Made by a program: the position numbers and the translations under genes. Positions 1 through 11,129 of a stretch of DNA of 64,000 bases are shown in pieces. Source of the stretch: Azolla caroliniana (Eukaryota; Polypodiophyta). A model generated the notes under the pieces. The model saw only the letters and a program-made list of their open reading frames with translations. It had not been told where the DNA came from and did no database searches. Numbering within the stretch: the stretch's first letter is position 1; each line of letters begins with the position of its first letter. The stretch is taken from contig JBHGNT010000002.1 of NCBI GenBank assembly GCA_043228905.1, positions 1,488,001 through 1,552,000 of the forward strand. The letters run 5' to 3'.

Positions 1-667
1 GCGGTGCCGGTTCAAGCCCCCTTGCTGTGACAGAGCCCGCTCCGGCCGCCCCGTTGTCAGCCCATTCTCGCCGTTTGTCGAAATGGCCACAGACTCTCTT
101 AACCGCAGCCTAGTCGGTCGTCAGCCCGTCTTCGGTTTCTAACAAGGAGCCGACTTGATCCCGGTCCCGCTCGTCCACCGACTTGACGAACAGTAGGACC
201 CGGCTCGTATCCAGAACGGTTCGGTCAAGCGCCGAAAGGAGCGCAAAGCGTTCCTCAAACTCCTAGAGGAGTGCCGACGCGTTTCTTCCCTTGCCGGGGG
301 ACTCCACCCATTCCATGAAGTCCCGTTTCGAAAGCCGGAGCGCGTCGTCCAGCCCGTATTTTTCTAGGAGTCGGCCTTCGAACTCCTCCCAGGTACGGCT
401 CTCCACCCGTACCTCGAGCACCTCCATATGGATGCTCGGCATCACCACTCGAGGGAACCCGGCAAGACGCCTCTCTTCCGGAATGTCCCGCATCAGCATT
501 TCTGCCCCGTAGGACGCCAAATACTTCATGGCATCCTTTCCGCTGAACCGGCCTATCGTACCAACGACCACCTCAATGGCTCTATCGAGGGCGTCGGTGC
601 CCTCGCGTGCGCTCAATATCCGATCCACGGCCGAAGCCATGGCCTCCGCAAGATCCGACCCCTTCAT
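1..667 (-). pseudogene. Ty3/gypsy element A: gag, degenerate, runs off left edge
   Basis: Reading the minus strand from the ATG at 667 gives a gag-like protein beginning MKGSDLAEAMASAVDR, with a conserved-looking stretch ending 'FMEWVESPGKGRNAS'. The same frame continues to the left edge but carries two in-frame stops: TAG at 263-265 and TAG at 110-112, the second at a place where a tryptophan would fit. The leader between the LTR end (732) and the ATG contains 'TATCAGCAC', a weak match to the tRNA-Met primer-binding consensus. Gag builds the virus-like particle of the element. With two nonsense codons this copy cannot make full-length gag. Assignment to Ty3/gypsy rests on its LTR, which matches that of the pol-bearing gypsy B element in this window. 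Confidence 0.75.
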
Positions 668-731
668 CTTCTGCTCTTCTGCCGCCTCCTTCACGTCGGG
701 TTCACCAAGATGTGCTGATATTCCTCGCGGA

Positions 732-1355
732 TGCGTGGAATGAGGCAGGGCCACGGGGGTCTTGTACCGAAGAGCAAGAGACAAAGGAGAAGGAAAGGGG
801 CCCACTACGTGTGGGCGTAGATTCACAGGGGCACAGCCCTTCGACACAAAGACGCGAGTGGGACACCGACGTAGAGAGACACGAATGTATGTATATATAT
901 ATTAACAAGGACAAACAGCAAGAAGCACGAAGTCGGTTACAACCGAACCGGCCGGCGAACAGATGCCGATGCCTGTTCGTAAACGCTCAGAAAGAAAGGA
1001 GTAGGTTGGAGGTGCTGCCGGAAGCACTCGGGCATTCCTCAGAGCAGCGCGAGCCTCCCGAAACCCTGCGCCGAAAGAAGCTACGGAGTATGGAAGAGAG
1101 AGAAGCCTTCGGCCGACAACCCGACAGCACTTCGTCCTCTCTAACCGCGATCCCTTTCCTCTTCCCCGTCTCCCTCCTTTTATAGGCAAGAAAGGAGCCG
1201 TTTCCCATTAACTTCCTACCTACCGAATCTACCTACCTAGGATCTTCTATGTACCTAATTCTCTCTTATGTACAACATAAGACGTACGTGCATGAAGAGC
1301 CGGTTCCTACGCTCCGGTGCACCGATTCCGCTTGTGGACGGTTTTCTTCACGACA
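732..1355 (-). repeat. 5' LTR of gypsy element A (minus orientation)
   Basis: On the minus strand this starts TGTCGTGAAGAAAAC at 1355 and ends in CCACGCA at 732, 624 bp, with TG...CA ends. It aligns along its length, in reverse complement, with the 3' LTR of gypsy B at 7369-7996, so both belong to one family, with clear sequence divergence between them. A TATAAAAGG box lies at 1176-1184 on the minus strand, consistent with the LTR promoter. The copia D reading frame starts abruptly at 1356, so gypsy A is inserted in copia D. The 5 bp next to the junction, CCGGG (1356-1360), are the predicted target-site duplication. Confidence 0.85.
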
Positions 1356-2872
1356 CCGGGTCTTCCCGAAATCAACCGCGTCAAGTCCCAGTTGTCGGAC
1401 GCATTCGAAATGAAGGACCTGGGGGACCTTCATTATTTTCTTGGGATCGAAGTGCTCCGGACCCCCGACGGCATATTGCTCTCACAACGACATTACGTGT
1501 TGAATATGTTGTATAAGTTCGGCATGACGGATTGCCGACCTGTCTCCACACCCCTGGACCGGAACCAGAAGCTTCGTCCCAACTCCGAACCGGCCTGCAA
1601 TGAGAAACGGTTCCGACAGGTTGTCAGAAGCCTGATCTACTTAACCATCACTTGACCTGACATCAGCTATCCGGTTGGCATGGTAAGTCAGTTCATGCAG
1701 AAGCCGACCGTGGAGCACCTTCAGTGCGCGCAACGAATATTACGGTATGTCAGCGGCACTAAGGATCGGGGACTGCTATACCGGCGAGGTATACCCGAAG
1801 AGCTTGTCGGTTACACAGATGCGGACTGGGCCGGCGATGCGTCTAATCGCCGCTCCACTTCCGGATACATGTTCTCCATAGGTAGCGCGGCCGTTGCGTG
1901 GAGCAGCAAGAAGCAGCCCACAGTGGCTTTGTCAAGCATTGAGGCTGAGTACCGGGCCGCTATCGTTGCCACTTGTGAAGCCATCTGGCTTCGGCGACTG
2001 CTGCGAGACTTGCAGATCGAGGCATCGACCCCGATCCCGATTTACTGCGATAACATGAGCAGCCTGCAGCTCGCTAGGAACCCTGTGTTCCATGCTCGCA
2101 CAAAGCACATCGAGGTGCACTACACTTCGTGCATGAGCGGGTCCGGAGCGGTGAAGTTGACCTACGGTATGTTCATACGGATCGGCAAGTTGCCGACATC
2201 TTCACCAAGCCGCTCGGATCGGACAAGTTGCAGCATTTTACCGACATGCTTGGTATTCAGCATCTCGACGTGCCGCACTTGAGGGGGAGAAGCAAGGGCA
2301 AAGTCTCTACCGAAACGGGCAAAGGCCAAAAAACTGTTGAACCCGTCGGTAAGAGGAGAGCCGGAAGAAGAGGAGACAAGAAGATGAAGGAAGCCGAGTC
2401 GACGAAGGAAGTCGACACATCCGAACAAGTCGGAGCAAACAACTGTGAAGAAGAGTTGTGCACTCAGGAAGAGAAGTGCATGTTGGGCGGAGGTCATCAC
2501 GACGGTACTGACCATGATGCGGAGTCGAATGAAGAATTCGATTTCGGTTCACTGGCTGAAGAAGCCGAGGGAAGCATGGCGAAGGCCAAGACTCGGAAGT
2601 GGTCCAATGTGGTGAGAGGCCTGAAGCCGGAAGTTGAATCGGAGTGTACCGATTCGGACAAGAGCTGGAACGAGTCGGAGACAGCTGACTTGGATCAACA
2701 GATGGATCCGGATGAGTCGGATCGACTGAAGGCCAAGGGGACACGGACACAGCGGAAGTCGATGCCATCGTGGGAGAACCGACGGATCGGCAAGCGCCGG
2801 AGTCACAGCAATGTGAGTGCTGAGATGAGCCTATTGAGCAGACATGTCGACCGAGAGGGTCGAGGCGCGTAG
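1356..2872 (+). pseudogene. Ty1/copia element D: 3' part of pol (RT C-terminus and RNase H) with acidic tail
   Basis: The frame begins at the gypsy A junction inside the reverse transcriptase, with the copia motif 'MKDLGDLHYFLGIEV', followed by RNase H with 'YTDADWAGD', 'RRSTSGY' and 'SSIEAEYRA'. The catalytic part of RT lies to the left, beyond the gypsy insertion. Two lesions are visible: TGA at 1653-1655, a likely CGA-to-TGA change, and a shift of frame near 2121-2129 that moves the end of RNase H ('VADIFTKPL') into another frame. After RNase H the frame continues for about 190 codons rich in E, D, K and S until the stop at 2870-2872. Copia pol usually ends shortly after RNase H, so the tail is unusual. 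The copy is defective. Confidence 0.88.
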
Positions 2873-3016
2873 AACCAAAGGGGTCGCGGCAAACGAGACC
2901 GAACCGGATGAGGAGCGCGAGCAAGGCGGAGTGACGCCAAGAGAAGTCGGTTGGAAGAACCGACTGCCACAGAGGTCGACACTACGACCCCACCTCAGGT
3001 TGAGCTTGAGGGGGAG
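2873..3016 (+). other. Copia D 3' untranslated spacer and polypurine tract
   Basis: Non-coding stretch between the end of the copia D frame and its 3' LTR. A second short overlapping frame is open here but has no recognisable content. The bases just before the LTR, TTGAGGGGGAG (3006-3016), form the polypurine tract used to prime plus-strand synthesis. Confidence 0.7.
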
Positions 3017-3344
3017 TGTTGAGCGGCAAGCTCAACCGGAGCCGGATCGGCTAAATAAGCCGGAGCCGGTAAGCGAGACGGATCGGGCGAAACGGATCGG
3101 TATGACGGTGAGCAACCGAACCGGCAAGTAGTGGAGGCCGGGTGCAATCCGTAACCGGAAGTCCAATCGGAAGCCTAGTATAGGATAGACTACTAGGTAG
3201 CTATAGTCTCGTAGTAAGTGTCAGATGCTCGTGTGAGCATTGAAGTACATGGTACTTCTGTCAGTCCCAAGAGGACTTGTATAAATAGTGCTACTTAGCA
3301 TAGTGTGTATACACAGTCTTGATGTAATTTTGAAATTGTGTTCT

Positions 3345-3384
<40 letters not shown>

Positions 3385-3423
3385 GTTCTCTGTTTTACGC
3401 TTCCGCAAACACTTACGTTTACA
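3017..3423 (+). repeat. 3' LTR of copia element D
   Basis: It begins TGTTGAGCGGCAAG directly after a polypurine tract and ends TTTACA at 3423, so it has TG...CA ends and is about 407 bp long. It holds a TATA box, TATAAATAG, at 3280-3288, and a long CT dinucleotide run at about 3344-3382. At 3424 the sequence switches to gypsy protease coding sequence in mid-gene, so copia D sits inside gypsy B. The predicted 5-bp target duplication is GGAAA (3424-3428), whose partner would lie left of the window. Confidence 0.82.
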
Positions 3424-6400
3424 GGAAATAAACCTGATGTCCATGGACTTCTTCAAGAAGGGGAAATGGCCGATCAACACTAAGCATGGGTGGAAGATAC
3501 GGGTGGCGACGCGCGCCACCGAGGAACTACACGGGGCCTGCCCAAACGTGCGAGTCAAGATTGGCGACGTCGAGATAGACCAACACTTCTTTGTGCAGGA
3601 GACGTCCTCGCACCCGGTCATACTGGGAGAACCGTACATAACAGCAGCGCGAATGGAGACCAAGGTGTTGGACAACAGGTCGGCTTACGCGAGGGTCAAG
3701 AGTCAGGACGGGCGTCATTCGGTCCAGTTCCTAACGGTGCGACCGAACCACGAGCGAAACCGCAAGTCCCTCGGTGGCGAGAACCGAGAGGATTTTTAGA
3801 GAGGGCTACCAAGGCGTGGGGCCGCGACAGTCCGGACACTCCGGGAAAACCCCACAAATGTACGATAGAAGCGAAACCGAAGAAACCTTGTACCATAAGT
3901 AGGAAGTTTTGTTTCTCCGACAACGGAGGGTGTACGATAGTCGGCATCGTAGGCCGAGAAAAGACAAGGGCAGAAGAGCGACTTCGGGTGTTCAGAGTTC
4001 TCGGGCCCAGCAAGGAAATCAACGGAGCTGTGGAGGCGGTCTCCTTCGATGATACCTTGGGAATACTGCGAGAGGTGGTCGGAGAGGGCCTTAAAGAGGA
4101 CCGGACGATACCGGTTTGTTCAGAAGAGATGTACGAAGTCATCGCGGACTTCAGTTGAGGGCTCGAGTCGGATCGGACGGCCCGGGTTAACACGAAGTAC
4201 AAGACTGTGGACCGGAAGGTAAGGCTAGTCGCGGCACCCTTACCGGAGGGCAGCGAGTTGCGAATCGAGGGGGGCACGTCGGACCCCAGTTTACGAGATC
4301 CGGCCTGCATAGGGCACGCCTTCACCGACAAAACGCTACGGGAGCTCAAAATAGGTGGGGGCGGGTTCCTATTGCCGGCGGAAGAAGACCGGTTTCGGAG
4401 AATGCTCGAAAGGCACAGGAAAGCCTTCGCATTCTTGCCGGAAGAGATCGGGTGCGTAGACCCGACAGTCGTGAAGCCGATGGTGATATTCACGGTACCG
4501 CATGTGCCGTGGAATCTCAAGCCAATTTCGGTACCGAGAGCTCACATCCCGGAGCTGATGGAGCTATTGAGGCAAAAAGTCGATATGGGCATCCTCGAAC
4601 CGTCGAGTGCCCCGTACTCGAACTAGTGGTTTACCGTACCGAAGAAGAACGGGACGTTGCGCTTCATTCAAGACCTGCAACTGGTCAACAGAGTGACCAT
4701 TCGGAACGCAGGAATCGGACCAACGATAGACGAGTTCGCGGAGGCCTTCGCCAGAAGGTCGATCTACTCGGTTGGGGATCTGTACTCGGGGTACGATCAG
4801 TTCCAACTAGCCGTAGAGAGCAGAGACATTACGACGATGCGGACTCCTCTCGGCCTAGTGCGGATGTGTACCCTGCCACAAGGAGGGACGAACTCCGTGG
4901 CCCACATGGTGAATGCGATGAACAAGGTGCTGAGGGACTGTATCCCGCACATCACCATGCCATTCTTGGACGACATCCCGATCAAGGGGTGTCCTGTGGA
5001 AGAAAAGGACGAAACGATCGGACCGGACGGATGCCGGAAATTCGTGGCGACACACATTGACGGCTACGAGAGGGTGCTGCAGAGGCTAGAGGACGCGAGG
5101 TTCACCTTCTCCGGGGAGAAATCGGCCTTCGGGCAATCAGAGATCATGGTCGTCGGACATCTATGCGGACCGTATGGCCGGAAACCGTCTCCGGCTAAGG
5201 TGGAAGCCATCTCCGCAATGAAGCCCGATTGTAACTCGGTCACGGAGGTACGGAGGTTCTTGGGAGCATGCGCGTTCTACCACATATGGATCCGCATTAC
5301 GCCCACGTTGCCGAGCCGCTATGCGGGTTGCTGAAAAAGGGGCAAAATTTCGAGTGGCGAGACGAGCATACGGAGTCGGTTCGAAAGATGAAGGAGGCTC
5401 TTGCTGCAGCTCCGGCACTCCGGAAGGCTGTCTACGAGAAAGGCACTCCCATCTACATAACGGTAGATACGAGTCCAACCGGGATCGGATGGGTCGTCAA
5501 CCAAGAAGATGAGGACGGCATTCGGTTCCCAATCCGGTTCGGCGCGAAGGTCCTCAGCGAGCGACAGCGAGGATACGCCCAGGTTAAACGCGAACTCTGG
5601 GGTATCGTTTCGGCGGTAAAAGCCGATAAAGACTATTTGATCGGGACAGAGGTGATTATCGAGACGGACTGCCTGCCGATTCTCGGTATGGTTTCCGGAT
5701 GCGCAACCCCGGACCTGGCAATGCTCAGGTGGATAGCGTACATCAAGTCCCTGGATCCGGAAATACGACACATTTCCGTGAAAGACAATGCCATGGCCGA
5801 CATGCTTTCGAGGGCGCGATTCGACGACGAGGGCGGCATGGTTTCGGAGGACGAGGAAGTCGGCGTGGACTTCTTCGAGGCGGCTTACGTAACAACCGAA
5901 AGGGGGAGCACTCCGGCGCTTAACGATTTTAACGAAAGCAAGTACGATGGGGAGTGGCTGCAGATTGGAGGATTCTTAAGGACGATGACGCCGGACGCGT
6001 CATGGACAAAGGACAAGGCCAACCGGATCCGGAAGAAAGCGTACCGATTCTTTCTCCTGGAAGGATACTTATGGAAACACCCGAAGAAGAGAAACGGCAT
6101 CCCGCTCCGAGTAGTGGCGATGAAGGAGGAACAAGGGGAGTTGTTGAAGGCCTACCACGACAGCCCCTGGGCTGGACACCGTGGGACGTGGGCCACGTTC
6201 GAGAAACTAAAGGGGAAGTACTGGTGGCCGGGACTGTACTGGGACGTGCATCGGTTCGTGACAACTTGTGAGAGCTGTCAAATGCACTCCATAGTCCGAC
6301 ATCGGGACGAGCTTCACCCTACATACCCTCCGGCCATCCACTTCAAATGGATGGTAGATTTGGTGACAATGCCGATGGGCGTAGGGCAGATGCGATATCT

Positions 6401-7368
6401 GGTGCTGGCCCGGGAGGACCTGACGAACCAGGTAGAAGGCTGAGCCCTGCAGAACAAAACGACTGCGGCCGTGTGTCAGTTCCTGATCGAGGACGTGATA
6501 TGCCGGTACAAGTGCGTCGGGAAGATCGTGGCTGACCGCGAGGAGTTGGACGCCGAAGAGGCTGAGGAGCTGTTCGGCCGGTTAGGGATCAAGCTCTCGC
6601 TCACCACAACGTACAATCCGGAGGCGAACGGGAAGGTGGAGCGCGGGCACGGGCCGATCGTCAAAGCGCTAGTCCGGGCGTGCGAAGGACAGGTCAGGAA
6701 CTGGCCACGATTGTTACCCTGTGCCTTGTGGGCGGACCGGACAACGCACAGTTCGGTAACCGGGTTCATGCCGTCAGAGCTCATGTTCGGACAGAAGCCG
6801 ATCATGCCAATGGAACGGACGATCTCCTCTTGGGCGACAGTAGACTGGAGAGACGAGATGAGTCGGGAAGAACTGCTAGCGGCGCGTATACGGCAGCTCG
6901 AGCGGAGGCCAGAGGACGTGGAACGAGCGGCGGAGAGACTTCGGACGGTGAGGATGAAGAACAAAGCCCGGTTCGACCAAACGCACCGGCTCCAACCGAA
7001 GAAAATCGAGGAAGGCGACTAAGCGCTAGTCTACGACAGCAGCCTCGACAACCAGCACCGAGCAACACAGAAGTTTGCGAAGCGGTGGTTCGGGCCTTAC
7101 GTGGTAACGAGCGCCAACGACAACGGGACGTATCACCTGGTGGAACTCGACGGTACGAGGATGGCGATACCGGTAGCAGGGAAGTGGATCAAAGCGTTCA
7201 AGAAGCGCCACAACGGCGAACCGGATCTAAGAGGCCTGGACAACGACGACGAACAGTCCGAAACGGAGGACGAACCGATGGGCGAAGAACCGGAACCCAG
7301 ACCGGTTTTCTCCAACCAGAACCCAATTTTGGCGCATACCGGTGGATGCGCGGTTAGGTGGGGGCGGA
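3424..7368 (+). pseudogene. Ty3/gypsy element B: pol 3' part (protease end, RT, RNase H, integrase), broken
   Basis: The frame starts inside the retropepsin, at 'EINLMSMDFF', just after where the catalytic Asp motif would be. The 5' half lies beyond copia D. In order follow: protease C-terminus; RT with 'RFIQDLQLVN', 'LPQGGTNS' and the catalytic 'FLDD' near 4966-4977; RNase H with 'ITVDTSPTGIGW'; the integrase zinc finger ('AGHRGTW...TCESCQ'); the integrase core with 'YNPEANGKVERGHG'; and a C-terminal 'WFGPYVV' domain without a chromodomain. Lesions: frame change near 3790; stops at 4156-4158, 4624-4626, 6441-6443 and 7020-7022; frame change near 5290. Several stops fall where a Trp codon would fit, suggesting G-to-A or C-to-T decay. 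The polypurine tract GGTGGGGGCGGA lies at 7357-7368. Not functional. Confidence 0.92.
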
Positions 7369-7996
7369 TGTCGTGAAGAAAATCGTCCCTTAGTGCAATC
7401 GGTGCATAGCGCACGTGAACCGGCTCTTCACGTGTGCGCACCCTTAATGTATATAATAGGGAATTAAGTACATAGGTATAACTTGGGTAGTTAGATTTGG
7501 TAGGTAGGAAGTAAATGAGGGAGACGGCTCCCTTCTTGACGATATAAAGGAGAGGGAGACGCAAGGAGAAGGTATCGCGTATTGAGGAGGACGAAGTGTT
7601 GTCGGACTGTAACCGAACGCTTCTCCTCTGTTCATTCTCCATCGCTCTTCTCTGCAGGATTTCGGGAGGCTCGCGCTGCTTCGAGGAACGCCCGTGTGCT
7701 TCCGGCAGCACCTCCACCCTATCCCCCTTTCGTGCGCAGACGAGTAGGCATCGGTATCTGTTCGCCGGCATGTTCGGTTGTAACCGCTCGCGTGTTCTGT
7801 TGTTTTGTGTCATTTGATAATATACAAACATTCGTGTCTCTCTGTCTCTGTGTCCATTCGTGTTTTCTGCGTTGACAGGCCGTGTCCCTGTGTTTCTTGC
7901 TCATACGTTACCGGTCGTCTCTCTCTTTCTCTTTCCCTTCCTATCACCTGCTCTTCGGTCCAAGACCCCGGTGGTCCCGCCTCGTTTCTCCACGCA
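7369..7996 (+). repeat. 3' LTR of gypsy element B
   Basis: It starts TGTCGTGAAGAAAATCG directly after the polypurine tract and ends CCACGCA, about 628 bp. TATA-like GATATAAAGG lies at 7541-7550. It matches the LTR of gypsy A in the opposite orientation. To its right the minus-strand reading frame of copia C resumes inside the integrase. The exact right end is uncertain by a few bases because the CGCA motif is repeated (7996 or 8000). Confidence 0.85.
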
Positions 7997-9688
7997 CGCA
8001 CGTAGTAACGCGACAACGTAATATCGGCATCCGCCGAATGTAGCCGTTTGCACCGGTCCCCATACGTCAGAATGGACTACGTCGAGTAGACCTTTGCTCA
8101 CGTTCTGCTCTTTCAGGAATGGGTGTTGGTGTTGCTTGCCGAATTGGCACGCTTCGCATACACCTTCAATCTCCTTCTCTTTGAATGTTGGGAGTCCGAT
8201 GACGACTCCTTTCGATTTCATTGCTTTGAGTTTGTTGAGATTGATGTGACCGATTCGCTTGTGCCATAGCTCTATGCCGGAGTCGGCTTTAGTGCTTTTT
8301 GTGAACATGGCGGATTTCATCTCATGTGAATCGAGAATGAACATCCGGCCCTCTCTTCTTCCGCGCGCGATGATTCGGCCCTCTTTTTTGATGAAGCACC
8401 CTGCTTGGTCGAATCGTACTTGCATCCCTTGCTCAACCATTTGGCCGACCGAGACCAAATTCTTCGTGATGGTGGGAACATGCAAGACATTTTTAATGTA
8501 TGTTTGCTTACCTCTTTCGCCAAATGGAACATTGCCAATGTGCCGAATCGGGTGCGTAGTGTCATCTCCGGTTTCAACATAAATGGGTCGCTCCGACTCT
8601 CGAAGTTCGAGAAACCATTCTTTATGAGATGTCATATGGTTTGAGGCTCCGGAGTCAACAAACCATACGTCCTCCAGTTTGAGGGCACTAGTTGAGGTAG
8701 AGGCTGACATAGAGTTTGCTCTATGTTTCATCATGAACATTCCGCCACGGTCGGAGTTGTGCCCATACATTCCGCTATACTCTTCGTAGTCGGAATTGTG
8801 CGCGTAATTCGGGAGTTGTCGGCTTGTGGACGCCGATTCGCGCATCTTCTTTCGGCACTCTTCTTCGTGGTGGCCGAGCTTTCCGCAATATCCGCATTCG
8901 GTTGCGTTTTGACGGCTTGGGCCGGAGTGGAAGCTCCCCCTTCTTGCGAAGGTTCCTCGTTGGCTTCCGTTTTGCGGCCGAAATTGGGAGTTGTTGTCGT
9001 AGGTCGAACCTCGTCCGCCTTGTCCTTGGCCGAATCGGCCTCTCTCTCGTCTGCATCCTCTTCCTCCGTTCAAGTGTGTGTAGAGCATGTGGCCTTCTGA
9101 CTCATTGCTCCTTGTACGCACGTGGTTTTCTTCAACCAATAGCATTGATTGGAGCTCGAAGAAGGAGGGAGATTTCTCCCTTGCTAGAACGGTGGTTTGC
9201 ATCGCGCCGAACCGTGGTGCGAGGCCGCCGAGGCATATTTGCACCATCTCATCATCATCGATATTTACGCTTATCAAGCCAAGCGAGTCGCAAAGCTCCT
9301 TGATCTTCAAGGTGTATGTCGTGATGGACATGTCCCTTTGTTTAATGTTGTTCAACTCTTGGCAGAGTTGAAGTCTTCTTGCGGTTGTGTTCACCGCGAA
9401 AATCTTTCGTAGATTTTCCCATGCCTCCTTCGGTGTCTTGGCTTCGCAAATGTAGCCGAGCATGTGATCGTGAACACATGTCGCCAAGCAATACATCACA
9501 CGGCTTGCGGCTTGCTCCCATGTCGCATATCCGGGAGCCGTTTCGACGGGTCGGTCTTCATGCGCTCCTTTGATGTAGCTCCAATAGCCTTGTCGGACAA
9601 GGTATTGGTGCATCTTGTACTCCCAAGATGTGAAGTTGTTTCGATCCAACTTCTCGGTAGGGAGAGCGCTCCCCATTTGAGTATTCAT
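7997..9688 (-). pseudogene. Ty1/copia element C: gag-protease-integrase N-terminal half, truncated by gypsy B
   Basis: An uninterrupted minus-strand frame of about 560 codons starts MNTQMGSALPTEKL at 9688. Domains in order: copia gag (UBN2-like, 'NNFTSWEYKMHQYL'); a Gly/Arg/Gln-rich stretch; a CCHC zinc knuckle 'CGYCGKLGHHEEEC'; protease with the active-site segment 'WFVDSGASNHMT'; the pre-integrase zinc motif ('ELWHKRIGHIN' ... 'CEACQFGK'); and the first strand of the integrase core ('HSDVWGP'). The frame is cut at about 8000 by the gypsy B LTR, and from there it reads into LTR sequence as a chimera. RT and RNase H should lie left of the window on the same strand. The absence of stops in this half suggests a relatively young or slowly decaying copy. 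As it stands it cannot be autonomous. Confidence 0.93.
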
Positions 9689-9867
9689 TATGTCGATTCT
9701 TCTTCTTCTTCTTCTTCTTCTTCTTCTTCTTCTTCTTCTTCTTCTTCTTCTTCGAATGCGAGCTATGTAGCGAAGCTACGATAGCTATGAGCTGGTTCTT
9801 GGTCGTCGGCGTAGGACACAACGCATGCGGATGGGCTAGATCGAGCTACCAAGTCACTTTGATACCA
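9689..9867 (-). other. Copia C leader with (GAA)n tract and primer-binding site
   Basis: Untranslated leader between the LTR and gag. On the plus strand it has a TTC trinucleotide run at about 9697-9752. Next to the LTR the minus strand reads TGGTATCAAAGTG (9855-9867), a good match to the initiator tRNA-Met primer-binding site, so minus-strand synthesis is probably primed by that tRNA. Confidence 0.75.
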
Positions 9868-10250
9868 TGTAAAGAATCAAGAGATGGATTCTGTGCAACG
9901 GAATAGATATGAATTGTGTGTGTGTGTGTATGAGAGAGAGAGAGACAATGAGTAAGACACAGAGAATACGCAAGGTAAAGTATATTAACAAAGGAGAAAG
10001 ACTCAACGTTATACAAGGTGGGAAGAGGGTGCTTTATATAGACACCCTCTCTCTTCATTAACTACAAGACTCACGGAGCATGGGGAATGTGAAAGCTCAT
10101 AAGTTATGTGTCATAGAATATGATTCTATGACTCATACTAAATGCTATAATACAAAGTGGTGACATAATGGTGACTCTTGACCGTTGGAGTGTCTATTCA
10201 CTCTCAAGGTGAGTTCACACACTAGACCAAGTTGAGCTTGATTCTCAACA
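9868..10250 (-). repeat. 5' LTR of copia element C (minus orientation)
   Basis: On the minus strand this starts TGTTGAGAATCAAGC at 10250 and ends TTCTTTACA at 9868, 383 bp, with TG...CA ends directly joined to the primer-binding site. A TATATAAAG box lies at 10032-10040 on the minus strand. Short GT and GA runs lie within. This is the outer right end of the nested stack; the predicted target duplication is GTCTC (10251-10255). Confidence 0.85.
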
Positions 10251-11129
10251 GTCTCTACGGAAAGCTAGGTGTGTGAGGATGTTTCAAGGTCAAATAGTGC
10301 CAATTGAAGGAACCATCACTTCTACTTGGTTAGAATTGGTGAGTTCTTTAAAAGCTAAATACGATAGTACTCCTATACATACTAGAGACTATTATTACAA
10401 ATAGACTTTTTGGATGGAAGATTGTAGTATTACCAGACAGTTCTCTCCCTATTGGTTGTTTTCTACTACTTCGGATATATATAGAGTCATTTCCTTAGCT
10501 CGCTTAGGGAAAGGATATATGGCTAATCATTTACTTTCACATGATGGTTTTGGAAGTCTTTTGGTTTCCTTTCTATCTAATTTGTATGTTGTATCCGTTT
10601 GGCTATTCTTAATTAATGGAAGGATATTCTTTCTAGAGAGAAAAGAAGAAAAAGGAATAAAGTGAAAGAAAATTAGTCGAAATAAGAAGTTTTTCATTGT
10701 GCATTCCACAAAAATGAGTGAAAAAACATTCATCGAAAGACACGATAAGTTTGTCAAAACATCTGGTGTTAGTTGCTCGTGGAATGCCAAAAGGAATACC
10801 TTTTGGGTCATTCTCATTAGAAAAAAACAATGCATCATTTTCTTGGAACATTGTTATAATATGTGTTTTGCATTCATTATGAATATCAATTATGTTTTCT
10901 TTGTTTTTGTTTCTTTAGATTGAGTGACAAGTCCACAAAACCGAATTGTTGTCATCATCAACAACGGTGAAAGGAATCAATTGGAAATCTTATGGGAATG
11001 TTATGACCAAGAGTGTCTAGCTAACATTCTTTTCTTAGTTTCACTTACAAATCCAGACCAAATGTGATGTCTCAATACCAAATCAAAAGGTTTGAATGTC
11101 TTCATAACATCAAATCAGAAGCGTCCATA
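10251..11129. other. AT-rich flank; no gene recognised
   Basis: Base composition falls sharply relative to the retroelement stack. An open stretch at 10414-10665 (plus, 83 codons) and weak coding-like sequence just upstream of it (10290-10410, with one stop) did not match anything I recognise. Nothing else supportable is seen. Confidence 0.5.

Noticed and set aside
607-1185. 192-codon plus-strand frame across the gypsy A LTR
   Set aside because: It is the antisense of gag leader and LTR sequence; the minus-strand LTR structure explains it.
10414-10665. 83-codon plus-strand frame near the retroelement boundary
   Set aside because: No recognisable domain, no leader or splice signal; only listed as an unassigned stretch.
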